Notes: generated by a model not told the origin, from the sequence alone. 64,000 nucleotides of DNA from an uncultured Scytonema sp. (GCA_937873135.1 CALMVQ010000163.1:23033-87032), one strand, 5' to 3'; counted from the first letter of the stretch, positions 9,484 through 19,687 are shown. Translations and numbers: made by a program.

Positions 9484-9530
9484 TAAGAAAAGAAAGAGAA
9501 TATTTCACAACCTACATTTCTAAGGTCTAA

Positions 9531-10715
9531 CTAATTTGCCTGATCAGCAAAACGAATTTTGAGATAGTCATCCTCCATCTTTGCTCCTGCAGGTTGGAGT
9601 GCAGCTAAGGCTTGTGGCAATACTAAGTTACGGCGATGATTGCCAATAGTAATGTTAAGTTCATCACCCGTTTTACTCAGATGCACCTGATTTTTGGGAA
9701 TACCAGGTAAGTAAAGCTCTAAACTGTACTGATTTTGCTCTTGAATGATTTTGATAGTGGTTTCTTTGTAATAAACTTGAGTTGGGTCCTCATCTTTGTA
9801 TAGTATTTCTTTCAGACGTTCTAAAGCTTCTAAACCACACATTTCTACAGAAAAAAGAGGAACTTCTTTTACTGGAAGTGGGTGAAAGTTTTCATGGATT
9901 TCTTGCCGATATTGCTGTTGATTCTCTTTCCAGCGTTGAAAAAAGGGATCTTGTACTTCATTGGGAATAATCCGATTTGCCACTATCAAATCTGTGGCAA
10001 CGTTATATAAACTCAGATAAGCATGAGCACGAAGAGACTCTTTAATCACCATCTTTTCAGGGTTGGTGATGAGACGTACTGAGGTTTGATTATTGTCAGT
10101 TAATACTTTTTCTAATGCTTCAATTTGTTGGTAAAACTCGTAAGGTGCGTCCATCACCTCTTTGTCAGGTAGAGAGAAACCAGCGATTGGTTTAAAAAAA
10201 GGTTCTACCAAAGGTCTTAGTGCGACTGAGATATTTTGAAACGGTTTGTAAAAGCGGCGCATATACCAACCGCTCACTTCTGGTAGGCTGAGTAGACGTA
10301 GTGCTGTACCAGTCGGGGCTGAATCGATAATCAGCACATCAAAATCGCCTTCATCGTAGTGGCGCTTCATCCTAACTAAGCCGAAAATCTCATCCATACC
10401 TGGTAAGATTGCCAATTCTTGCGCCTGCACCCCATCTAAACCTCGTGCCTGTAGAACTTGGGTAATGTAGCGCTTTACCGAACCCCAGTTCGTCTCTAGT
10501 TCCTGCAGTGCATCCAGTTCTGCACCCCACAAATTTGGACGAATTTGGCGCGGTGCATGTTCTAGTTCTATGTCAAAACTGTCTGCTAAGGAGTGAGCCG
10601 GATCTGTACTCAGAACTAATGTACGATAACCAAGTTCGGCACAACGAAGTCCAGTGGCGGCAGCTACGGAGGTTTTGCCCACACCGCCTTTACCTGTCAT
10701 TAAAATTACACGCAT
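9531..10715 (-). CDS. ArsA/GET3-family ATPase with C-terminal Hsp20-like domain
   Basis: A 394-residue deviant-Walker ATPase with GKGGVGKT at residues 8-15, the switch motif [13 protein letters not shown], and [12 protein letters not shown]. This is the ArsA/Get3 (TRC40) family. Residues from about 315 to the end form a small beta-rich domain ending in [26 protein letters not shown], the Hsp20/alpha-crystallin-like tail seen on cyanobacterial ArsA homologues. Cysteines of the arsenite site of true ArsA are not evident, and no ars genes are nearby, so a targeting or chaperone role is more likely than arsenic export. DUF2358 lies 38 bp upstream on the same strand. Confidence 0.92.
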   Translation of the reverse strand: MRVILMTGKGGVGKTSVAAATGLRCAELGYRTLVLSTDPAHSLADSFDIELEHAPRQIRPNLWGAELDALQELETNWGSVKRYITQVLQARGLDGVQAQELAILPGMDEIFGLVRMKRHYDEGDFDVLIIDSAPTGTALRLLSLPEVSGWYMRRFYKPFQNISVALRPLVEPFFKPIAGFSLPDKEVMDAPYEFYQQIEALEKVLTDNNQTSVRLITNPEKMVIKESLRAHAYLSLYNVATDLIVANRIIPNEVQDPFFQRWKENQQQYRQEIHENFHPLPVKEVPLFSVEMCGLEALERLKEILYKDEDPTQVYYKETTIKIIQEQNQYSLELYLPGIPKNQVHLSKTGDELNITIGNHRRNLVLPQALAALQPAGAKMEDDYLKIRFADQAN

Positions 10716-10753
10716 GGATAATTCTGTCTAGTCTGAGAAATGTTTACACTTAT

Positions 10754-11152
10754 TTACATTATCGTCTGTCTGTTTGTTTGTTTGAAGTGCTGCTTTAGTA
10801 AATCTAGGCGCGAACAGTTCCAATAATCGATGTGAGAAACAATCATCTCTTGAGCATTGAGGCGCAACTCACTCCTGCCTGGAACAGCTACGCGCGGTTT
10901 CCAAGGTAGGGGAGTATTCCAACTGAGTGTCCACTCGGTCTTAATTGTGTCTCCTTCTCGATAAATGTTGTGCAAGTCCATTTTGGTGTTTATAAACAAA
11001 GTTTCCATGAATTTAATCATCAACTTGTACCGCTTAACTCCATGAAATTTGTTAAGTGGGTCTTGAAAATAAACATCTTGAGCGTAGATACTGTATGTTT
11101 GATTAACAGGAAATCTTTGATAGTCTTCTTTCAAAATTTCAATGATATCCAT
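10754..11152 (-). CDS. DUF2358 family protein
   Basis: A 132-residue protein with the family's typical opening EDYQRFPVNQTYSIYAQDVYFQDPLNKFHGVKRY. The family occurs in cyanobacteria and plastid-bearing plants and resembles the NTF2-like fold; no reaction is established. It contains no signal or membrane segment. It sits between an unknown gene 26 bp upstream and the ArsA-type ATPase downstream, all on the minus strand, so the three may form an operon. Confidence 0.88.
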   Translation of the reverse strand: MDIIEILKEDYQRFPVNQTYSIYAQDVYFQDPLNKFHGVKRYKLMIKFMETLFINTKMDLHNIYREGDTIKTEWTLSWNTPLPWKPRVAVPGRSELRLNAQEMIVSHIDYWNCSRLDLLKQHFKQTNRQTIM

Positions 11153-11178
11153 ATTTTCTACACGCTAATTACTAATTA

Positions 11179-11745
11179 CTAATCAATCTCATCCCATAAA
11201 CGTTCCAACTGACGCCGCCAAGCAGTTAAAACTTCTTCCTGAACTTGTGCAGATTGATCTATTTCTCCCATCAATCCTTCTGCATAAAAGCGGTCAAGGT
11301 TTTGCATAGTGGCTTGTAGGGACTGCCCTTGCTTTTTTGCCGCTAAAATAATTTGCCTAATACGGCTTTCAATAAGTCGATTAAAGACATCATCTAAACC
11401 ACTCTTATACAGGGAGATAAGTCGAGCGATCGCATCTCGAAAATCTTCTACAACCAAACTGGCACAATTATGCTGAAACACTCCCCAAATCACATTTTGG
11501 TGTAAAGCGTAGCGTACTTCTTGAGTGTCATCAAAATTTGCTTCTAAAAATTGTTCTAAAAATGGTTGAGCTTCTTGTAATGGTACAATTGGTAGCAAAA
11601 TCCGCAACCAAGTTTCATCATCCGAAAGCATCACTAACAGCCGTAGATTCTGAGTTTCTATTTGCCAAGAACCTGGTGCAACGGTATTGATAGTTGCAGC
11701 ATTAAATAATTCTTTAAGTGTATCTGCTATTTCTTGCGGATTCAT
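11179..11745 (-). CDS. Conserved cyanobacterial protein of unknown function
   Basis: A 188-residue soluble protein. The first 110 residues alternate predicted strands and helices (LLVMLSDDETWLRILLPIVPLQEAQPFLEQFLEANFD), reminiscent of the YbjN/type III secretion chaperone-like fold. The rest is helical and charged. The ATG at 11745 begins MNPQEIADTLKELF. I do not recognise a named family. It is the first gene of the possible DUF2358-ArsA group. Confidence 0.78.
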   Translation of the reverse strand: MNPQEIADTLKELFNAATINTVAPGSWQIETQNLRLLVMLSDDETWLRILLPIVPLQEAQPFLEQFLEANFDDTQEVRYALHQNVIWGVFQHNCASLVVEDFRDAIARLISLYKSGLDDVFNRLIESRIRQIILAAKKQGQSLQATMQNLDRFYAEGLMGEIDQSAQVQEEVLTAWRRQLERLWDEID

Positions 11746-11949
11746 AGTCTTTTTTTAAGCTTCAGTTTCTAGCGTAACGTTTTCAGGTAGCAATGCGATC
11801 GCTAATCTCTGTAAGCATCAGTATCAAGCCTTTCTTAGACAGAATATATCTAAAATGAAAAACACATTTTTTTAAGTAATAATACTGAGATCAAGAACTT
11901 GGAAATAACTCTCTCTGTCCATAACATACAATCTTTATATTTTGGTTTC

Positions 11950-12897
11950 CTAAACTCCTTTTTTGTAAATCAAAAATACTGAACCGATTGGTCCAGGATT
12001 TTCGACGTAGATTTTATTGTTGTAGTACAATCCTGGAGACATTCCGCCATCAAATAACATTCCTTCTTGAATATTGCCCAAACAGTTATTTCGAGCAATA
12101 CCTTTGAGGACATCATCAAACATATTTGGTAAAAGTTCTTGATTCAGCTGAGATAATTTAATATTTGAGTTTGCTCTAGCGTCATTAACAAGTAAGATCA
12201 CATCCCCTTTAGTCGTTATGGCTACCATTGAACGATTAGTTATCTGATTGCAAGCTGATTCTCCTAAAGCTGGACAAATATCTTTAAACTTGCCGTTTTG
12301 ATAAAATCTGCCATTACCTCCAACTAAGTTGTAATTAAGAATATTATTCTTTCTCTTTCCTACTTGGAGAGTGGCTTGACGTTGCTTTGCTTCTCCTCCC
12401 GATATACCGAAGGAAGAACGCTTATTTTTAAATGCACCTGAATACTCCACACCACGAGAAATATTCAAACCTTGAGGTTTATTTTCTGTATCTATATAGT
12501 CGGCGTTAATTGCTACAAGAGGTGTTTTTCCATTTAATTTAGCATTTTCCTCGGTAATCATCTCATGAAACTGTTTGGGCACATATTCTTGACGAAATCT
12601 TCCCTTTATATCCTTTGTATAAAGCTTATGAGTTAGACCAACGTTAACTTTAAAATCTAGTTCTTCTGATTTAGGGTTGAAAATAATCACATGATTAATG
12701 CCATTTTCATCTTTTTCTCCCTGATTATTAGTTTTCAGAAAAACTAGACTGAATTTTTCATCTTGCCCTAGACAAGATTTAGCTTTAGCTGTAGCTGTAG
12801 CTGAATTTAGTTCAATTCCTTGACATCCTAATATCAATATAATTATAAAGATAGGTAAAATAAATAACTTTGTTTTGAACATATTTAATTTTGCCAT
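11950..12897 (-). CDS. Secreted phosphodiester glycosidase (NAGPA/DUF2233) domain protein
   Basis: A 315-residue protein with an N-terminal hydrophobic signal ending in ILGC (Cys25), a probable lipobox. The mature part has the hallmarks of the NAGPA domain: LVAINADYIDTENKPQGLNISRG, then GGNGRFYQNGK, and LFDGGMSPGLYYNNK near the end. The family cleaves phosphodiester-linked N-acetylglucosamine; bacterial members are envelope or extracellular proteins of mostly unknown substrate. Codon use is more AT-rich than the neighbours. Monocistronic, with gaps of about 200 bp on one side and 600 bp on the other. Confidence 0.85.
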   Translation of the reverse strand: MAKLNMFKTKLFILPIFIIILILGCQGIELNSATATAKAKSCLGQDEKFSLVFLKTNNQGEKDENGINHVIIFNPKSEELDFKVNVGLTHKLYTKDIKGRFRQEYVPKQFHEMITEENAKLNGKTPLVAINADYIDTENKPQGLNISRGVEYSGAFKNKRSSFGISGGEAKQRQATLQVGKRKNNILNYNLVGGNGRFYQNGKFKDICPALGESACNQITNRSMVAITTKGDVILLVNDARANSNIKLSQLNQELLPNMFDDVLKGIARNNCLGNIQEGMLFDGGMSPGLYYNNKIYVENPGPIGSVFLIYKKGV

Positions 12898-12978
12898 ATA
12901 GGCGGTTTTGGTTTTATAAACACTTAGTGTAATCTACTAATAAAACAGGTAAAACCCGATCAGTAAAATTCGATTTAA

Positions 12979-13140
12979 AGTCAACTTATAAATTACACAG
13001 TATGGGTTGATGAATTTACAATTCAACGAGGTTATACCCCAGTGCAAGTTGTATATATTGGAAGTATTTTAGCACTCACTCTCTGTTTACACCAATTTTA
13101 TAGGGACGTCTTAGCAAAATATCAGTACAAAAAAGAATAG
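12979..13140 (+). pseudogene. Possible C-terminal remnant of a membrane protein
   Basis: Between stop codons the plus strand encodes 53 residues ending in VVYIGSILALTLCLHQFYRDVLAKYQYKKE. It contains one membrane-like helix followed by a basic tail, which looks like the end of a real protein rather than random sequence. There is no start codon in frame near the beginning. A second stretch (about 13186-13263, reading LNDWLTRLGFKSPTKMQRYWWETIA then stop) also looks protein-like. Both may be debris of lost genes. I cannot name the parent. Confidence 0.3.
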
Positions 13141-13215
13141 TGCTGTGTTTCTTGATAGCGCTCGCTGTGAATTCAGATGAAGGTTAAACGACTGGCTCAC
13201 TCGTCTTGGCTTTAA

Positions 13216-13251
13216 GTCTCCCACCAAAATGCAACGATATTGGTGGGAGAC
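13216..13251. repeat. Perfect 12-bp inverted repeat
   Basis: The arms GTCTCCCACCAA (13216-13227) and TTGGTGGGAGAC (13240-13251) are perfectly complementary with a 12-nt loop. There is no T-run on either side. It lies in the 617-bp gap between the glycosidase and DUF4912 genes and overlaps the end of a protein-like remnant. Function unknown; terminator or palindromic repeat. Confidence 0.6.
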
Positions 13252-13441
13252 AATTGCGTAATGAGTTAGAATCTTCTACTGATTGATTTTGAATTCTGAC
13301 GAATTTTTTAAAGTAAAAATAGACGATATTTTGCATCGCGGAGGCAGCCATGACTCTCCTTTTTTGTCGATAACGCTAACAAACCAATTGATTAGTTTTA
13401 GTCGATCCCTCACATAAAGGGGTTGGGATGAACACAGTTAC

Positions 13442-13472
13442 AAAAACCCCGCTACAGTATAATCTGAGCGGG
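13442..13472 (-). terminator. Intrinsic terminator of the DUF4912 gene
   Basis: On the minus strand CCCGCT (13472-13467) pairs with AGCGGG (13453-13448), and the stem is followed by GTTTTTG (13446-13442 are A on the plus strand). It lies 42 bp after the stop of the DUF4912 gene, as expected for a Rho-independent terminator. Confidence 0.65.
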
Positions 13473-13514
13473 TAGAAACTTTTAAATTAATTTTGGCTCA
13501 TCTAAAACCCAAAA

Positions 13515-14789
13515 TTAAAAGAGCCATTCTAAAACAGCGTCTTCTTTCTTATTAGTATTCTGGGAAGGTGTTTCACGATGGAACTTCATGTGAATTGAAC
13601 GTGTTTGTTCACCATCAGCAGCCACAGCCTTAATTGGATAGTCAATCAAACCATCTTGGAAGGACATCTGAAAGCGGAATGTACCATCTGGATTCAGTTT
13701 GATTGGACGACCGCCAATCGTTACATTAGCATCAGGTTCGGTCGCACCATAAACAATCAACTCAGCATCAGCGATCAACCAGAACTGGCGCGGACGCATG
13801 GGTACGTCACCAGAGAAGCCAGCACCGGACATTCCAACACCGGACATTGTTAAACCGGAAGTTGTAGGAACTGCCCACATACCTACGCCAGAAGGGAAGA
13901 TATAGGAACTAATAGCTTGTTCTGGACTCACAGGACTGGGAAGATGCTGCATCGATCCGAATAGAGAACCTGCAACCCGCATTGCTTCACCAGACTCAGC
14001 CATGCCAAAGATTTGGTCGTAAATGCCATTCTCGCCAGCACCTGTAGTTGTAGCAGTCCCATTCGCAGTCGCAGGCGTTTCTGGTGACGCTTTCAGAGCA
14101 GGGGGAACCAATTCATAAATAGTCTGATCACGCAAATCTTCATCAAAGTTGACATTAATGAAGATGTCTTCAATCCAGTCGGAAGGATATACAGGAGGAA
14201 TGTGTACTCGTGCAGAGCGAGCTAGTACCAACCAACGACCATCACCACAACGGTAACCGATGTCGATGACATAATCGCGATCACTTACTGGAACTGGTAG
14301 ATACCATTCCCTTGCTAGTTCATCACAGGGATATTCCTGAATGCTATGAGGGCTTTGATAATCTTGGTTGATGTGGGTGACATCGTAAATCCGTAATGCC
14401 AGTTGTTGTCCCCCCTGACGGCGCAGCTCTTCTTTTTGCTCGTTAGGAACATCCCAATAGGTATAAGCCCATTGAGGATCGCGAGGCATAAGGACAATAC
14501 GGCTTTCACCATAGCCAATTGGGAGTTCAGCGAGTCCCTCATCGACATCAGCGAGATTAGCACCAGTACGATCTTCTTGACCCAACTCAAATTTCGCTGC
14601 TTCCACGGTTTCCTGTGCCTCCATTGAATGAGATTGGTTGAGAGGAGCTTTGCTATGTTGTACTTCTTGAATTGCTGTTAGCAGTTGCGATTTCCGCATT
14701 CGGCTATAACGAGAAATGGAACATTCGCTGGCGACTCTGCGTAATTGCCGCAATGTCATCTCTTCTAACGGTGAACGTTCTTTTGCCAT
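13515..14789 (-). CDS. DUF4912 protein with N-terminal Rho-N/SAP-like domain
   Basis: A 424-residue protein. Residues 1-45 (LEEMTLRQLRRVASECSISRYSRMRKSQLLTAI) match the helix-extended-helix pattern of Rho N-terminal or SAP-like nucleic-acid-binding domains. About 98-195 is the DUF4912 domain (RIVLMPRDPQWAYTYWDVP). A Gly/Ser/Met-rich linker follows, then a second beta-sandwich-like part (LIADAELIVYGATEPDANVTIGGRPIKLNPDGTFRFQMSF) near the end, resembling an Ig-like module. The family is conserved in filamentous cyanobacteria; its role is unknown. It has its own terminator. Confidence 0.88.
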   Translation of the reverse strand: MAKERSPLEEMTLRQLRRVASECSISRYSRMRKSQLLTAIQEVQHSKAPLNQSHSMEAQETVEAAKFELGQEDRTGANLADVDEGLAELPIGYGESRIVLMPRDPQWAYTYWDVPNEQKEELRRQGGQQLALRIYDVTHINQDYQSPHSIQEYPCDELAREWYLPVPVSDRDYVIDIGYRCGDGRWLVLARSARVHIPPVYPSDWIEDIFINVNFDEDLRDQTIYELVPPALKASPETPATANGTATTTGAGENGIYDQIFGMAESGEAMRVAGSLFGSMQHLPSPVSPEQAISSYIFPSGVGMWAVPTTSGLTMSGVGMSGAGFSGDVPMRPRQFWLIADAELIVYGATEPDANVTIGGRPIKLNPDGTFRFQMSFQDGLIDYPIKAVAADGEQTRSIHMKFHRETPSQNTNKKEDAVLEWLF

Positions 14790-15252
14790 AATATTTGGCC
14801 TCCAGTAGTTTGAAATGTAAATGATATCCCCTGGTTAAAAAGTAGTCGATTCTGATGTCATCAACCCCAGATGAACTTCTTATTCCTGACTCCTGGTTTC
14901 GCTGAGTTATTCAGCGTTTAATGTGTTTTTAAATTGTGGTTTATCACCCTTCAATTGCCAGTCATGCTAAAACCAGTATTTTTTTGGGAGTTGCGGATTT
15001 GCTTGTTTATAAATAAATATTAACCACTAAACCTGTGTTGGGATCAAGGGGGTTTCGGACGCATTTTTGCTCTTTCCACGTATTTATTAGCTTTTTGGGG
15101 ATCAAAAAGTCATAAGATGTTGACATTTTAGCGAAATTGTCAGGCAAAAAACCATACAGTTCTCAGTTAAATGTCAGAGAATAATGACATTTGAGACTAG
15201 ATAGGAATTTCTTGCACCCTGTAGTGGGAAACCCTGCTAAGAGTCCTGTCTT
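14790..15252. other. Intergenic region upstream of DUF4912
   Basis: About 460 bp without a convincing gene. It must hold the promoter of the minus-strand DUF4912 gene, but I could not fix -10/-35 boxes. The N-terminal half expected for the truncated gene at 15253 is absent from all frames here. Confidence 0.5.
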
Positions 15253-15573
15253 GTGGAATTACGTTTTTTTCACTCAGATTTACAGTCGGTACGCACTGAG
15301 TGGAATGTCCGAGATTCAGATGGGACGCTCATCCTTTCATCAGAACCGCTTGAAGGAGGGACAAACCTTACAGCCGCTCTTGCACAGGGGTACAAACGCC
15401 CCGTTCTTGTTATCAACTCGCTATCATTCAACGACGATGACATCAGTCGTTTCTGGAACTGGATTCGAGATTGCAACATACGCATTCTCAATGTTGCAGG
15501 TCCGCGAGAAAGCGTACGACCGGGTATCATCTACAAGCGTGCCCAAGAAGTTCTCAAGCAACTATTTGAGTAG
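15253..15573 (+). pseudogene. Truncated putative molybdenum carrier (YpsA/MoCo-carrier-like) protein
   Basis: A GTG-initiated frame of 106 residues matches the C-terminal two-thirds of the putative molybdenum carrier family: RTEWNVRDSDGTLIL, GGTNLTAALAQGYKRPVLVI, and ILNVAGPRESVRPGIIYKRAQEVLKQL. Full-length members have about 150-160 residues and begin with a nucleotide-binding SGGQTGADR loop, which is absent here and upstream. The remaining residues are well conserved without internal stops, so the truncation is recent or the shortened product is still made. I favour a pseudogene. Confidence 0.7.
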
Positions 15574-15594
15574 CGATCGCGTTTATTGATTCGT

Positions 15595-16884
15595 TTAACC
15601 TACCCAAAGTTTTTGAGCAAATCTCACAGCAAGTCTAGAAAGCAAAACGGCAAAGCAACCTAAAATTAAGTAACCCCAACGAGGATGGCGGGACAGTAAT
15701 AAACCTAGAGCTACACTCAGGGATACAATACCGTAACTTAAACGACTCAAGGATATCGTGCTGCCAGAAGCTAACAGCAAACCAATCCCGCAAAAGCCAT
15801 AGATAGAAGTTACTAGGGTTAATTGAGTGCGTAAGCGCCATAACACGTAACTACCACCTAAAATTGTGACTGCATTTAGCAGGTTATAAATGAACCAATT
15901 GTCCGCCAGTATTAACAAAAATAAGATGAGAGCGTAATAAAAGCCACCGACAACTTTGAGAAAATTGCGACGTTGACGGAAGCGCCATAAGAGACAACCT
16001 GTAACAACAATGATGAATAACACTAAAGGATGCAACGGGTTTTGAATTGAACTATTCTCCCAATTCGATGTTCCGATGGCAATTTGTACTAGCATCTCCA
16101 GCCAATCCTGCCAATTAAACCCAAATGAGGGACGCCATCCCCGTTGTGCTTTGATAAAAGCTAAAGGATCGCCAAAATGAATTGCACAAAATAGGCTGAA
16201 TAGCAGCACTCCTATAGCAGTAGCACTAGACACAATGTAGGCAATGGGAGAGCGCCGTTGTTTCCAAGCAGCGATCGCGAAAGCAGGAAGCAGTGCTAAC
16301 CCAGTAGGACGAGTTGCTGTGGCCATTGCACCCCAAATCACACTCCATCTATATTGCTTTTGATCAAAGGCTTTTAAAGCTGCCGTACTTAAAAACAAAT
16401 ATAAACCCTCCGTATAAATCACACTCCCAAATAAAGACATCGGACACCAAGCTGCTACCGCAGTCACCCATCGCGCTGCACTGCTTCCATGATGTTTCTC
16501 CATCCAAAAGTACAAACAGTAAAGTGTTGCGCAAAATGCTAAGTTATTTACCAAGGTGCCTGCCACTTCAAAGGGTAAGCCAAGACTCATGACTTCTCGA
16601 ACGATTAAAGGAAATAAAGGAAAGAACGCAATATTATGTTGCTCCCCGTCATCCCTGTATTCATACCCAGAAGTGGCTATAGAGAGGTAATGTACACTAT
16701 CCCAGGCATCAAACACACCCCAACCGAATCCGGGGTATGTACCTCCTGTTGGTACTTTTAGCAATGGTGCCAGTAATAACATTGCTATCCAAACGAATAG
16801 TCTGCTGCTCAACCAAATGGCTGTTGGAAAGAAGAAAGCTTTTTTCCATAAAACTTTTCTGATCAATATCTGAACTTGAGCCAT
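15595..16884 (-). CDS. PIG-V-like integral membrane mannosyltransferase
   Basis: A 429-residue polytopic membrane protein with about ten hydrophobic segments. The first loop carries FDAWDSVHYLSIATSGY and, after it, HNIAFFPLFPLIVR, the pattern of PIG-V/GPI mannosyltransferase-like GT-C enzymes (acidic residues in the first extracytoplasmic loop bind the lipid-linked donor). A conserved ATATRPTGLALLPAF follows. Bacterial members are thought to modify envelope glycans or proteins; the acceptor is unknown. It converges with the truncated molybdenum-carrier remnant (22 bp apart). Confidence 0.85.
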   Translation of the reverse strand: MAQVQILIRKVLWKKAFFFPTAIWLSSRLFVWIAMLLLAPLLKVPTGGTYPGFGWGVFDAWDSVHYLSIATSGYEYRDDGEQHNIAFFPLFPLIVREVMSLGLPFEVAGTLVNNLAFCATLYCLYFWMEKHHGSSAARWVTAVAAWCPMSLFGSVIYTEGLYLFLSTAALKAFDQKQYRWSVIWGAMATATRPTGLALLPAFAIAAWKQRRSPIAYIVSSATAIGVLLFSLFCAIHFGDPLAFIKAQRGWRPSFGFNWQDWLEMLVQIAIGTSNWENSSIQNPLHPLVLFIIVVTGCLLWRFRQRRNFLKVVGGFYYALILFLLILADNWFIYNLLNAVTILGGSYVLWRLRTQLTLVTSIYGFCGIGLLLASGSTISLSRLSYGIVSLSVALGLLLSRHPRWGYLILGCFAVLLSRLAVRFAQKLWVG

Positions 16885-17923
16885 AAGCTTGATAGTTTAC
16901 ATAGCAAATAATCATTAAAAATTTGGGCATTTTTGTATAAATCAGATATTATATCCCGACAGTGCCATAGCCCAAAACATCTATGTTTCCAAACATAAAT
17001 TGAAACATAGAAGCCAAACCATTAATCAAGAATTTTGTTGACTACACTCTGAGTGGAAGCTCACCAAAATAACAAGGTTAGACACGCGAGCGCGGACACT
17101 GCAACGCCTGTGATTTTATGACATCAGTGTAAATGACTACTTTTTAGACGAAATTATGTCAGTAATTGTTCTGTTTATTGGGTAAACTCAAGGTAACTGA
17201 ATAGGTTTTGTCTTGAAAGCGGTCCACCAAAATAAATGTCTATTATGTCCGTTTGATCACTTAAAATAATGTTTGTAGTTGCGTTATCTTTTATAGCGCT
17301 TTTCAGTTGTATCTTATAAACTCTCGCCCTTACCCTGATCTAACGGGCACCTCTCTCCCAAACTTGGGAGAGGGCATTCTGTACGTGGCTTAACCGCTAT
17401 ATTTACAAGTATTTAGGTGAATTTGATATAACCTTCGCACTGACTATCTATGGCGTGTTTCATTTGATCACATACATATTTAAAAATTATTGTATAGCTG
17501 TGACATGCCACGGCTCTGCTTCTTGTATTGAATATAAATGAGAAATATTATAGTCAGAATCGCAGTGTTTTCCCATACGGCTGGGATTTATGCCAAGACT
17601 GACGTTGTCTTGTTTGGCAAGACAGGAGATAGGAGAGCCAAATAAGTTGTCTCAAAGAGTTACTTAATAGAGTGCGTTTATTGGCATCGCCGCATCAACC
17701 GAGGTTTATACAGCCATAAATCAAAATACTTTATACAACCAAATCTTAAATACAAAAATACGAAGTATCCAGTAGTTTTACTATCCTCCAACGTATAGCT
17801 ACTGAAAAAAACGCCAAATCTTGTGGAATTGCTCAAGTCAAAATTTTCTTAAATTACATAAAAGTTTGCAAAGAATTACTCATCAAAATTTATAGTGTAT
17901 ATGGAGTTCATTAATAAGTTCTT
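16885..17923. other. 1-kb intergenic region with small palindromes
   Basis: No convincing gene in 1,039 bp. It contains a short palindrome (arms CTCTCCCAA/TTGGGAGAG, 17353-17372), which belongs to a common type of cyanobacterial dispersed repeat, and a small stem around 17612-17632 (TGTCTTG/CAAGACA). The dxr promoter must lie in its right part, which is AT-rich from about 17750. Confidence 0.5.
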
Positions 17924-19120
17924 GTGAAAGAAATTACACTTCTTGGTTCAACTGGCTCGATCGGCACTCAGACATTAGACATTGTAGCTCAGCATCCAGA
18001 GCAATTTCAGATTGTTGGGTTGGCGGCTGGGAACAATGTGGAAATGTTGGCTTCTCAAATTCGGCAGTTTCGACCAAGTATAGTCGCCTTATGTGCAGAA
18101 GAGAAGTTACCAGTACTTATTGAAGCGATCGCAGATCTCGATCCCCAACCCATTTTACTCGCAGGTGATGCTGGGGTGATAGAAGTTGCCCGTTATGGTA
18201 ACGCCAAAACCGTTGTAACGGGGATCGTTGGTTGTGCTGGTTTATTACCCACTATCGCGGCTATTGAAGCTGGTAAAGATATCGCCTTAGCAAACAAAGA
18301 AACCTTAATTGCTGGAGCTCCTGTTGTTCTACCCTTGATTCAGAAACATGGAGTCAAATTATTACCTGCCGACTCAGAACATTCCGCAATATTTCAGTGC
18401 TTGCAAGGTGTGCCAAAAAACGGTTTGCGACGAATTTTACTTACAGCCTCTGGCGGTGCTTTCCGTGATTGGGCAACAGACAAGTTAGTAGAAGTGACAG
18501 TCGCTGATGCCCTTAAGCATCCGAATTGGTCAATGGGTCGTAAAATTACAGTAGATTCAGCGACTTTGATGAATAAGGGACTGGAAGTGATTGAAGCGCA
18601 CTTCCTCTTTGGGTTAGATTACGACAACATTGACATTGTCATTCATCCCCAAAGCATTATTCACTCCCTTATCGAGTTGCAAGATACCTCAGTCTTAGCA
18701 CAACTTGGTTGGCCTGATATGCGTTTACCCTTACTGTATGCCTTATCTTGGCCTGAGCGCATCTACACTGACTGGGAACGACTAGATTTGGTAAAAGCTG
18801 GAAATTTGACTTTCCGCGAACCGGATCACCAAAAGTATCCTTGTATGAAAATAGCTTATGCAGTTGGTAGAGCTGGCGGTTCAATGCCGGCTGTGTTGAA
18901 CGCAGCTAATGAACAAGCAGTCGCTTTATTTTTAGCAGAAAAAATTAGGTTCTTAGATATTCCTCGGTGTATCGAATTGGTGTGCGATCGCCATCAGAAT
19001 GATAACCGTCCAGATCCTTCTTTAGATGATATTTTAGCAGCAGATCGATGGGCAAGACAGGAAGTTTTAACAGCTGCTGAAAAGCTAGAAGCTCGTCCGC
19101 AGACAGTCTCTCTACATTGA
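17924..19120 (+). CDS. dxr: 1-deoxy-D-xylulose 5-phosphate reductoisomerase
   Basis: Second step of the methylerythritol phosphate pathway: converts DXP to MEP with NADPH, feeding carotenoid, phytol and quinone synthesis. The 398-residue protein starts with the NADPH-binding loop [12 protein letters not shown], and has [12 protein letters not shown], the metal-binding [18 protein letters not shown], and the substrate-binding [23 protein letters not shown]. The start is a GTG at 17924; no upstream ATG in frame fits the conserved N-terminus. Confidence 0.97.
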   Translation: MKEITLLGSTGSIGTQTLDIVAQHPEQFQIVGLAAGNNVEMLASQIRQFRPSIVALCAEEKLPVLIEAIADLDPQPILLAGDAGVIEVARYGNAKTVVTGIVGCAGLLPTIAAIEAGKDIALANKETLIAGAPVVLPLIQKHGVKLLPADSEHSAIFQCLQGVPKNGLRRILLTASGGAFRDWATDKLVEVTVADALKHPNWSMGRKITVDSATLMNKGLEVIEAHFLFGLDYDNIDIVIHPQSIIHSLIELQDTSVLAQLGWPDMRLPLLYALSWPERIYTDWERLDLVKAGNLTFREPDHQKYPCMKIAYAVGRAGGSMPAVLNAANEQAVALFLAEKIRFLDIPRCIELVCDRHQNDNRPDPSLDDILAADRWARQEVLTAAEKLEARPQTVSLH

Positions 19121-19198
19121 GTGTTCATTCCTTGATAGTACACTTCCTCCAGTTTCATCTGTAGAACAAATCTAAAATCCGTGCATCGCATGACTATT

Positions 19199-19687
19199 TC
19201 ATGCTGAAAGCCTTGCTAATGCATCCTTGAAATCTGGAGGTAACTGACGCATTATTTTGCCTTTGGCGCGATCTACTGCCACAAGCGTCACCTTAGCCGT
19301 GACATATAACTCTTGCTGATCAGGAGATTCAATCATATACTCCCAAATAATGCGGACGCCCGAGACCTCAATCATGCGCGTTTTTACTACTGCTGCCATA
19401 CCTAAATGAATTGCACGGTGATAGCGTAGTGACATTTCTATAACTGGTAAATCACAGCCTAAAGCTACCAAGTCAACAAATGCAATACCTATTGAGTGCA
19501 AGCATTCCACTCGCGCTTCTTCCATCCAGGCTATGTATGACCCGTGCCAAACAACACCTGTATAATCTGTGTGGTGAGGTTGTACTCTTATGGGATATTC
19601 AAACCAATTTTCCAGCCTACGACTTGACAGATTGTCGATAGCACTAGTGGGTGGAAGTTGTTGTTGCTTTGGTTTTTTTTCAGACAT
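19199..19687 (-). CDS. Acyl-CoA thioesterase, YbgC/4-hydroxybenzoyl-CoA type
   Basis: A hotdog-fold thioesterase of 162 residues with the family motif HTDYTGVVWHGSYIAWMEEAR, containing the His-x2-Tyr and acidic residue expected near the active site. The substrate is not evident; it does not look like the DHNA-CoA thioesterase of phylloquinone synthesis. The start MSEKKPKQQ at 19687 has GGAG nine bases upstream; an ATG 15 codons earlier would add a non-conserved tail. Convergent with dxr (78 bp apart). Confidence 0.85.
   Translation of the reverse strand: MSEKKPKQQQLPPTSAIDNLSSRRLENWFEYPIRVQPHHTDYTGVVWHGSYIAWMEEARVECLHSIGIAFVDLVALGCDLPVIEMSLRYHRAIHLGMAAVVKTRMIEVSGVRIIWEYMIESPDQQELYVTAKVTLVAVDRAKGKIMRQLPPDFKDALARLSA

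Noticed and set aside
9306..9530. Open frames on both strands between dnaN and the ArsA gene
   Set aside because: They cross two perfect hairpins, have no ribosome-binding site and no protein-like composition.
9531..10715. Arsenic-resistance operon around the ArsA homologue
   Set aside because: No arsR, arsB or arsC nearby and no arsenite-site cysteines recognised; the Hsp20-like tail fits the cyanobacterial ArsA-like group.
15191..15589. 132-codon plus-strand frame overlapping the molybdenum-carrier remnant
   Set aside because: The other frame (15253-15573) carries the recognisable family sequence; this one does not.
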